Shown piece after piece: positions 27,032 to 33,862 of a stretch of DNA of 33,862 nucleotides; the stretch's first letter is position 1; the number at the start of each line of letters is the position of its first letter. The DNA lies in the NCBI GenBank assembly GCA_903926935.1, contig CAIYLB010000214.1, forward strand, positions 1 to 33,862, written 5' to 3'. The position numbers were made by a program, and so were the translations under genes. This DNA comes from an uncultured Pseudomonadota bacterium (GTDB lineage: Bacteria > Pseudomonadota > Gammaproteobacteria > Burkholderiales > Methylophilaceae). The notes beneath the pieces were generated by a model that worked only from the letters and a program-made list of their open reading frames with translations, was not told where the DNA came from and did no database searches.

Positions 27032-27688
27032 ATGAACCTTTCAAAATTAAATACAGCCGCGCTTACTGATAAAATTACTGAAGCTACGGTGTTTATTGTG
27101 GATGACGACCCAGCCGTTCGAGATTCGCTGATGTTAATGTTAGGTCAAGAAAATTTGGTCGTGCGCACTTACGCCAGTGCCGAGGATTTTTTAGAAGCTG
27201 CTGAACCTAACTGTTTAGGTTGCATCATTATAGATATTCGCATGCAAGGCATGGATGGTATACAGTTACAAGAAGCACTAACTCAGCGCAATACTTTACT
27301 CCCAATTATATTCCTCACTGGTCATGGCAACATTCCTATGAGTGTTAGGGCAATGAAAGCCGGTGCTCTAGATTTTTTAACCAAACCAGTGACTCGTGAA
27401 AATTTGATGATAGCAGTGCTCTCCGCGGTTCGAGAGTCTGAGAGAATACAGTCAGATAATGCTACTCAGCAAGATGCAATATCGCGCATTGCAGGACTGA
27501 CGGATAGGGAAAGAGATGTGCTAAAACTGGCGATTCAAGGCTACCCCAATAAAGAAATTGCACGACATTTAGGCATTAGCCACCGCACGGTAGAAATTCA
27601 TAAATCTAAAATAATGCACAAAACTGGCGCAGTCAATCTACTGGATTTAGCACGCATAGCACATGTTGGCGAAGTTAAATTGGATTAG
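27032..27688 (+). CDS. FixJ/LuxR-family response regulator
   Basis: VFIVDDDPAVRDSL...CIIIDIRMQGMDGIQLQ...FLTGHGNIPMSVRAMKAGALDFLTKP; C-terminal LTDRERDVLKLAIQGYPNKEIARHLGISHRTVEIHKSKIMHK. Confidence 0.95.
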   Translation: MNLSKLNTAALTDKITEATVFIVDDDPAVRDSLMLMLGQENLVVRTYASAEDFLEAAEPNCLGCIIIDIRMQGMDGIQLQEALTQRNTLLPIIFLTGHGNIPMSVRAMKAGALDFLTKPVTRENLMIAVLSAVRESERIQSDNATQQDAISRIAGLTDRERDVLKLAIQGYPNKEIARHLGISHRTVEIHKSKIMHKTGAVNLLDLARIAHVGEVKLD

Positions 27689-27879
27689 ATAGTTAAAATT
27701 TAGCCCGCCTCATATTTAAATTCCAACCATAAATTTCACTAGTCAATCTAGCGACACTAAATAATCTAGCGCACGCAATCTTATCTATACGTGTTCGCGC
27801 GGATTTCCCATGATGCTTTTTATTGATAATCTGTTGAGCAATGGGGCTATCAAAAATTAATCATGGAGGTACTTAGATC

Positions 27880-28482
27880 GTGCCATTACCTGAATTTGAA
27901 AAAACAATGTTCGAGGCGTTGCTTGCGCGCCGCTCAGTACGTAAATATAAATCAAAAAAGGTTGATAACCTTACTATTAACAATCTGCTGGAAGCAGCGG
28001 TAAGAGCGCCAACTGCGCTTGGCCAAGAACCTTGGGCTTTTGTTATTATTCAAGACAAAATCCTGCTGAAGAATTTGTCTGATTACGCAAAACCTTTGTT
28101 CCTTAATCAAATCCATAAGCATAACTCCAAGCAAGCAGAACATAAGTCAGATCTATTTAACCGTCCAGATTTTAATATTTTTCATGATGCGAATACGCTT
28201 ATTCTCATCTGCGGGAAAGCAGACCTTCCATTTTTTACCGCAGACTGTTGGCTAGCAGCAGAAAATATGATGCTGGCCGCTTGCGCGATGAATTTAGGCT
28301 CTTGTGTCATTGGAAGTGCATTATCGGCATTTGAGGTGCCTGAAGTACGTGAAAAATTAAAAATTCCAGATAATTACGTTGCAATTGCGCCGATTGTTAT
28401 TGGCTATTCTGATGAAAAAAATACACCATCTTTACGAAAAAGTCCGGTTGTTTTCTCTTGCATTTCCGCACCTAAATTTTAA
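27880..28482 (+). CDS. Nitroreductase family protein
   Basis: FEALLARRSVRKYKSKKVDNLTINNLLEAAVRAPTALGQEPWAFVII; GTG start with GGAGGT. Confidence 0.92.
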   Translation: MPLPEFEKTMFEALLARRSVRKYKSKKVDNLTINNLLEAAVRAPTALGQEPWAFVIIQDKILLKNLSDYAKPLFLNQIHKHNSKQAEHKSDLFNRPDFNIFHDANTLILICGKADLPFFTADCWLAAENMMLAACAMNLGSCVIGSALSAFEVPEVREKLKIPDNYVAIAPIVIGYSDEKNTPSLRKSPVVFSCISAPKF

Positions 28483-28578
28483 AAAAAGATTTACAAAAGC
28501 TTTTAAGTTTAAGCCATATTGAAAACAGTCATTTTAACTAATAGATAAATAGCCATTTTATTTACAAAAGGTCCTTAT

Positions 28579-29037
28579 ATGTACAAAAAAATTATTTGCC
28601 CAGTAGATGGCAGCCCAACCTCTAACGACGGCATGCATGAGGCGATTAAACTGGCAAAAGACCACAATGCCAAGCTTAGATTTTTGCACGTCATTGACAC
28701 TTACTTTCCGATATTAGATGTGACTGGCGATTTAAATGTGATCTACATTGATGAAATTTTGCGAAAAAATGGTAAAAAAGTGCTTAAAAAAGCTGAGGAT
28801 GCTGCCAGCAAGGCTGGCGTTACTGCTGATTCGAAAGTGCTAGAAGCGATAGGCGGCAGAGTCTCAAAATTTGTAGTAAGTGAGGCTGAAGAATGGCCGG
28901 CAGATTTGATTGTAATGGGTACGCATGGTTTGCGTGGCATTGAACGCTTGGTGATGGGAAGCGATGCCGAAACGGTGGCGCGTACTAGCCCAGTACCAGT
29001 ACTGCTAGTTAGAAAAGCACATACTGGGGAAAAGTAA
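28579..29037 (+). CDS. Universal stress protein (UspA family)
   Basis: KKIICPVDGSPTSNDGMHEAIKLAKDHNAKLRFLHVID...DLIVMGTHGLRGIERLVMGSDAETVARTSPVPVLLVR. Confidence 0.96.
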   Translation: MYKKIICPVDGSPTSNDGMHEAIKLAKDHNAKLRFLHVIDTYFPILDVTGDLNVIYIDEILRKNGKKVLKKAEDAASKAGVTADSKVLEAIGGRVSKFVVSEAEEWPADLIVMGTHGLRGIERLVMGSDAETVARTSPVPVLLVRKAHTGEK

Positions 29038-29146
29038 CGGCTTTTGCACGCGTATTTTTTAAATCTAAAATTGACTAGATTCACTATCTTTGTCAAACGG
29101 TAAAGTCTAACTTTTATAAAAAACCTTAATAAAAAAGGGTAACAAC

Positions 29147-29596
29147 ATGACCATTAGTGCAATTTGCAGCCGAGAAGTGATAACCGTACACCGTGATGCA
29201 ACTGTGCTGCACGCGGCCATGCTGATGCGCCAATATCATGTTGGTGATGTGCTGGTAATAGAAGATCGCGAAGGAAAGTCTGTGCCAGTTGGTATTTTGA
29301 CAGACCGCGACATCGTCATAGAATTGGTCGCGACCAATTTGGATAGCCGAGTCATTACCGTTGGCGACATTATGTTAACGCACCTAACAGTGGTAAAAGA
29401 GGATGTAGGCATTTTTGACGCCATGCAATTAATGTCTAGTAAAGGTATTCGTCGACTGCCTGTGGTGGATAAAGAGGGTAGTTTATTAGGCATTGTGACA
29501 TTGGATGATGTGTTGCAATTACTGGCAAAAGAGTTTGGCGCACTGGCTAAATTGCTACGCCATGAGCAAAAGAATGAAGTAAGTTCTAGGCGTTAA
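29147..29596 (+). CDS. Tandem CBS-domain protein
   Basis: VITVHRDATVLHAAMLMRQYHVGDVLVIED...GILTDRDIVIELV...GIRRLPVVDKEGSLLGIVTLDDVLQLL. Confidence 0.95.
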   Translation: MTISAICSREVITVHRDATVLHAAMLMRQYHVGDVLVIEDREGKSVPVGILTDRDIVIELVATNLDSRVITVGDIMLTHLTVVKEDVGIFDAMQLMSSKGIRRLPVVDKEGSLLGIVTLDDVLQLLAKEFGALAKLLRHEQKNEVSSRR

Positions 29597-29654
29597 ATAT
29601 ATTCGCTTTAGGTGCCATAAAAACAAATAACCGCATATATTGGAGGAAATAAAA

Positions 29655-30164
29655 ATGACGATTCATCAAACTTCAACAGGCTTTAAAAGCCTAAGCCACG
29701 AACGCGCTTTGTTAGAGCAAGAAATTGATGCTTATCAGGCAACAGAAAAATTAGCCGAGCCAATTACCTGCCCACAATGCGGAGTAGTATTTCATAAAGG
29801 TCGTTGGCAGTGGGGTGCAGCTGAAAGTGATGCGCATAGTACCATCTGTCCGGCCTGCCACCGTATCAATGATAATGTTCCGGCTGGATTTGTCACGCTG
29901 GAAGGCGAGTTCTTAAAAGAACACCATGAAGATATCATACATTTGATTCGCAACCATGAGCAGCACCAGCGCGCAGAACATCCACTAAAACGCATTATGG
30001 ACATAGAGCGAATAGATGATAAAGAAGATGCCCTATTGGTCACCACCACGGACGTTCATTTAGCCAAAGGTATAGGCGAAGCCTTACGCCATGCATACCA
30101 AGGTGAGTTAGAAATTAAATACACCGCTGGCGAACATTTTCTTCGCGTGCATTGGCGCAGGTAG
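29655..30164 (+). CDS. BCAM0308-like zinc-ribbon protein
   Basis: ITCPQCGVVFHKGRWQWG...TICPACHRINDNVPAGFVTLEGEFL; ATG 29655 behind GGAGG (track start 29640 is TTG). Confidence 0.7.
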   Translation: MTIHQTSTGFKSLSHERALLEQEIDAYQATEKLAEPITCPQCGVVFHKGRWQWGAAESDAHSTICPACHRINDNVPAGFVTLEGEFLKEHHEDIIHLIRNHEQHQRAEHPLKRIMDIERIDDKEDALLVTTTDVHLAKGIGEALRHAYQGELEIKYTAGEHFLRVHWRR

Positions 30165-30172
30165 GTTTTATC

Positions 30173-30346
30173 ATGCTACGCAAGCAATCTACTAGGCGAT
30201 TTTGGAGTGTGCTATTTATTTTGTTAGGTGCTACACTAATTTTTCTATCTACAGATATTTTTAACCACAGTGGCTTGAGTGGCTGGATATTAGTGGTGCT
30301 AGGCGTAGCTATTGAACTGGCTGGCATCACCATTAAGCATAAGTAA
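30173..30346 (+). CDS. Small two-TM membrane protein
   Basis: MLRKQSTRRFWSVLFILLGATLIFLSTDIFNHSGLSGWILVVLGVAIELAGITIKHK (57 aa). Confidence 0.55.
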   Translation: MLRKQSTRRFWSVLFILLGATLIFLSTDIFNHSGLSGWILVVLGVAIELAGITIKHK

Positions 30347-30389
30347 ACATTTAAGGTAAAATAGCGTTTTTCCTTAAATCTCTCACCAA

Positions 30390-31964
30390 ATGGCATCTCT
30401 GCAAGAAGAAATCAAACGCCGTCGTACCTTTGCAATTATTTCTCACCCGGATGCGGGTAAAACTACGTTAACCGAAAAACTATTATGGTTCGGTGGCGCT
30501 ATTCAAGTAGCGGGTGAAGTGCGAGGTCGTAAAGCCTCACGCCATGCGACTTCAGACTGGATGGAGCTTGAAAAGCAACGTGGCATTTCAGTCACATCCT
30601 CTGTCATGCAGTTTCCATACCGCGAGCACATGGTGAATTTGCTAGATACCCCAGGCCATGATGACTTTTCTGAAGATACCTATAGAACATTAACTGCCGT
30701 GGACTCGGCGGTGATGGTAATTGATGCGGTTAACGGTGTAGAAGCGCAAACCATCAAACTACTTAATGTGTGTCGCATGCGTGACACACCTATTATCACT
30801 TTTATCAATAAATTAGACCGCGAAAGCCGCGAGCCGATTGAATTGCTCGATGAAATTGAAACCACTTTAGGCATGGAATGTGCGCCTATGACTTGGCCGA
30901 TTGGTATGGGTAAAGGCTTTAGAGGCGTTTACAATTTATATACTGATACCATTTCATTTTTTGATCCGCGTGCTGATAAAGGTACTTCTGAGATTATTAA
31001 TGGCTTGGATAATCCTCGCTTAGATGAAGTACTAGGCCGCGTTGCTGATAATTTACGCGTGGATATTGAATTAGTCCGCGGCGCTTCTCACACGTTTGAT
31101 CAAGCACGCTTTTTAGACGGCAAACAAACACCGGTCTACTTTGGTTCTGCTATTAACAACTTTGGCGTGCAATCGTTGCTGGATGCGGTGGTAGATCTCT
31201 CGCCTGCGCCTTTAGCACGTAATACTTCAGCGCGTTTAGTGAATCCAGATGAAGCTAAATTCTCTGGCTTTGTGTTCAAAATTCAAGCCAATATGGACCC
31301 AAAACATAGAGATAGAATCGCCTTTTTGCGCGTCTGTTCTGGTCGCTTTGAACGGGGCATGAAAATCAAACAAGTCACCACCGGCAAGCTCATGGCAGTC
31401 AACAACGCCATTACATTTATGGCGCAAGATCGTACCACCATGGATGAAGCCTACTCAGGCGACATTATCGGCATTCCTAACCACGGAACGATTAAAGTTG
31501 GCGACACGTTTAGTGAAGGCGAAGAACTAAGATTTACCGGCATTCCATCATTTGCCCCTGAATTTTTCCGCCGTGCGCGCTTAAAAAACCCACTTAAAAT
31601 GAAGCAACTACAAAAAGGCCTGCAACAATTGGCTGAAGAAGGTGCTTCACAATTGTTCCGCCCCTTATTATCAAATGACCTGATCTTAGGCGCAGTGGGT
31701 ATGTTGCAGTTTGAAGTGGTTGCGCACCGATTAGAGCATGAATATGGCGTAGATATTGTGTTTGAAAATTACGATTGCTATACCGCTAGATGGCTACGCG
31801 GCAAAGATGCTGACTTAAGTGCCATTGCCGATAAATACGGCTTTAACGTGGCCTTGGATGGCGCTAATGAATATGTTTACCTAGCACCAAACCGGGTGAA
31901 TTTACAAATGGCTCAAGAGCGTTACCCAGATATTGAGTTTTTAGAAACGCGTGAAATTATCTAA
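30390..31964 (+). CDS. prfC: Peptide chain release factor 3
   Basis: [57 protein letters not shown]; 524 aa RF3 architecture. Confidence 0.97.
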   Translation: MASLQEEIKRRRTFAIISHPDAGKTTLTEKLLWFGGAIQVAGEVRGRKASRHATSDWMELEKQRGISVTSSVMQFPYREHMVNLLDTPGHDDFSEDTYRTLTAVDSAVMVIDAVNGVEAQTIKLLNVCRMRDTPIITFINKLDRESREPIELLDEIETTLGMECAPMTWPIGMGKGFRGVYNLYTDTISFFDPRADKGTSEIINGLDNPRLDEVLGRVADNLRVDIELVRGASHTFDQARFLDGKQTPVYFGSAINNFGVQSLLDAVVDLSPAPLARNTSARLVNPDEAKFSGFVFKIQANMDPKHRDRIAFLRVCSGRFERGMKIKQVTTGKLMAVNNAITFMAQDRTTMDEAYSGDIIGIPNHGTIKVGDTFSEGEELRFTGIPSFAPEFFRRARLKNPLKMKQLQKGLQQLAEEGASQLFRPLLSNDLILGAVGMLQFEVVAHRLEHEYGVDIVFENYDCYTARWLRGKDADLSAIADKYGFNVALDGANEYVYLAPNRVNLQMAQERYPDIEFLETREII

Positions 31965-32364
31965 AAATCTTATCAAGCCTAGCGCTCAAAATCTCTGCCC
32001 TTGTGAAAGCGGCAAGCCTTACAGCACTTGCTGCGAACCGTATCACAAGGGCATTACCGCACCCACTGCCGAAGCGCTCATGCGCTCGCGCTACACCGCT
32101 TTTGTTCTAAGTTTAGATGAATATCTCTTGCAAACATGGCACCCCAACACGCGCCCTGTCGCACTGAATCTAGCCGAAGATTCGGCCACCAAGTGGCTAG
32201 GTCTGCAAGTCAAAAATACTAAAAAAATTAGCGAGAAAAGTGCAAGCGTTGAGTTTGTGGCGCGCTATAAAGTGGCTGGAAAAGCCGAACGCTTACATGA
32301 ACTAAGTGAGTTTGAATGGATAGCCGGCCGTTGGTATTATTTGACTGGCAGCGACCCAAGATAG
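31951..32364 (+). CDS. ychJ: YchJ family SEC-C motif protein
   Basis: [37 protein letters not shown] start overlapping prfC by 14 nt. Confidence 0.88.
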   Translation: MKLSKNLIKPSAQNLCPCESGKPYSTCCEPYHKGITAPTAEALMRSRYTAFVLSLDEYLLQTWHPNTRPVALNLAEDSATKWLGLQVKNTKKISEKSASVEFVARYKVAGKAERLHELSEFEWIAGRWYYLTGSDPR

Positions 32365-32408
32365 GCGCAGATAAGGGCCTTGCCTCTTAATAAAACCCTA
32401 AACCAACA

Positions 32409-32975
32409 TTAAACGTTTTCAAATGCTTCGCATAATTGGCTTAACAATTGTCCAAACAATGGAATCACTTCTTCTTTGTCATGCGGGCTTTCATCGTCTG
32501 TGCCGGCAACAATAAAAGCGATAGCCAGTTTATCTAGATTTTCTCTAAACTCAGTCCAATGTTCGGTTTCTGCATCACCAATTAATTTGAATTTATTAAA
32601 GCCAGCATCAACAATTTCGATTAATTCCGCGTCTGATAAACCAGCAAAAAGAGTCTTGGCTATGGTAATTTGTGCCGCTTGCAAATTAGGCATAATATCT
32701 TCTTGCGCGAGCGGCCGTGCCAAAAATGCAAACACCAATAGCGCGTAAGCTTGGTAAACACTCAACATATCAAAATTATCACTGCGTTCCGCCAATGGCG
32801 AACGCTCTGCAGCTTGAATAGCTTTAAAAGTAATGTAACAACTTAAATAATCCGCCGCCGCCAGCGCCTCATAATCATCTAAGTTGGTATTTGGTGCGGC
32901 TTCATCGTCCTGCAAGGAATCTGCTAAGCATAAGGCATGCATTAGTTTGATACGTGTTGAATATTGAATTTCCAT
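32409..32975 (-). CDS. Uncharacterised 188-aa protein
   Basis: Intact ATG ORF occupying the gap between convergent neighbours; no motif recognised. Confidence 0.6.
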   Translation of the reverse strand: MEIQYSTRIKLMHALCLADSLQDDEAAPNTNLDDYEALAAADYLSCYITFKAIQAAERSPLAERSDNFDMLSVYQAYALLVFAFLARPLAQEDIMPNLQAAQITIAKTLFAGLSDAELIEIVDAGFNKFKLIGDAETEHWTEFRENLDKLAIAFIVAGTDDESPHDKEEVIPLFGQLLSQLCEAFENV

Positions 32976-33091
32976 ATTGAGTCCTAGCAGTTATTTGGTT
33001 TGGTGTGAGTGTGAAGTATCTATTTTTTAATCTGATGTTTTAATCTGCGACCTTTGCACTAGTGATTTTTAAGCCTAAAAACCATCAACTA

Positions 33092-33164
33092 CGTCATTCT
33101 CGCGTAGGCGGGAATCCAGTTAAGTTGTTGAGTTGCCTAGATTCCCGCCTACGCGAGAATGACG
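33092..33164. repeat. REP/dRS3-like inverted pair: 25-bp perfect arms around a 23-nt spacer
   Basis: CGTCATTCTCGCGTAGGCGGGAATC (33092-33116) is the exact reverse complement of 33140-33164. Confidence 0.92.
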
Positions 33165-33231
33165 ATAATTGGGGATTTTATATTAAATCTTGGCCAATTA
33201 AGCTTATTGCAAAAGTCTCATATCTAAGGTT

Positions 33232-33862
33232 TTAATCTAACGCTGGCATTGCTTCTAACAACTCGTGCAATTCTAACCAGCGCTCTTCTGTTATATCTAA
33301 CTTACTGACTAAGTCCGCCTGTTTTTTAAGCAACTCTTGCAACTCAGTTTTGTCGCTGGCGGTATAAAGTTCACTGTCATTTAATCTGTCGTCACACACT
33401 TTTTTATCGGCATTCCACTTAGTAATATTCAGCTCAATTTGCTCCAACTCTTTGACTAAAGGTCTGCGTTCTAAAATTCTAGCTTGCTTATCAGCTTTAT
33501 TCGCGGCGCGATCATTTTTGTTAGGTTTATCAGTGGCAATCACTTGCGTGGCTTGTTTGTCTTTTAAACGTTGCTCCGCTAACCATTGTCCATAATTTTC
33601 TAAATCACCATCAAACGGCGTGGCTTTACCATCTGCGACTAATATATATTCATCGCAAGTGGCGCGTAACAAGGCTCTATCGTGAGAAACCAAAATTACG
33701 CCGCCTTCATAATCTTGCAGTGCCAAGGTTAAGGCGTGGCGCATTTCTAAATCTAGATGGTTGGTGGGCTCGTCTAGCAGCAATAAATTAGGCCGTGTCC
33801 AAATCAGTAAAGCCAAGGCTAAGCGTGATTTTTCACCACCAGAAAAGTTGGCGCAAGGTGAC
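33232..33862 (-). CDS. ABC-F family ATP-binding protein (5' end beyond window)
   Basis: Frame stays open to 33862: SPCANFSGGEKSRLALALLIW (ABC signature) then LLLLDEPTNHLDLEMRHAL and VSHDRALLR. Confidence 0.93.
   Translation of the reverse strand, partial: SPCANFSGGEKSRLALALLIWTRPNLLLLDEPTNHLDLEMRHALTLALQDYEGGVILVSHDRALLRATCDEYILVADGKATPFDGDLENYGQWLAEQRLKDKQATQVIATDKPNKNDRAANKADKQARILERRPLVKELEQIELNITKWNADKKVCDDRLNDSELYTASDKTELQELLKKQADLVSKLDITEERWLELHELLEAMPALD

Noticed and set aside
28743-29096. 117-aa minus-strand ORF
   Set aside because: Antisense to the UspA gene; sequence reads like a reverse-complement artefact.
27689-29146. FNR/Anr boxes (TTGAT-N4-ATCAA) upstream of the nitroreductase, UspA and CBS genes
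   Set aside because: No acceptable match was found by eye; only scattered half-sites such as TTGAC...GTCAA with wrong spacing.
32365-32408. ATAAGGGCCTTGCCTCTTAAT resembles the 16-bp palindrome
   Set aside because: Has extra bases between half-sites and lies between convergent genes, so it is more likely a chance match or a weak terminator.
1-33862. CRISPR arrays, tRNA/rRNA genes, transposases, prophage genes
   Set aside because: None seen; no regularly spaced repeats, tRNA-like signatures or transposase motifs.

Overview
This 33.9 kb window looks chromosomal and probably comes from a methylotrophic betaproteobacterium (Methylophilaceae-like; inferred from gene content only). In order it contains: glnE (partial); acs; a 20-codon micro-ORF; a XoxF-type PQQ alcohol dehydrogenase with the Asp-Tyr-Asp lanthanide signature; two phosphoribosyltransferases; a small secreted protein; an Hsp20/PAS-like/DUF2934 operon; a complete Tad/Flp pilus locus on the minus strand (flp, tadV, AAA+ ATPase, rcpC, rcpA, lipoprotein, tadZ, tadA, tadB, tadC, tadD, a small TM protein, two TadE-like genes, VWA TadG); a Wzy/PglL-type ligase upstream of flp; a FixL/FixJ-like two-component system; a nitroreductase, UspA, a CBS-pair protein, a BCAM0308-like zinc-ribbon protein and a small membrane protein; prfC; ychJ; an uncharacterised gene; a REP/dRS3-like inverted repeat; and a partial ABC-F ATPase. 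The observation I rate highest is that the genes flanking the Tad locus (PRTase, Hsp20, PAS sensor kinase plus LuxR-type regulator, nitroreductase, USP, CBS) have the same composition as the mycobacterial DosR dormancy regulon. In addition, a 16-bp dyad (TAAGGGCTAGCCCTTA, perfect palindrome) upstream of the sensor kinase recurs with 14/16 identity upstream of the Hsp20 operon, which also has a potential three-way-junction RNA in its 5' leader. All functional assignments come from reading motifs by eye; no database searches were run.
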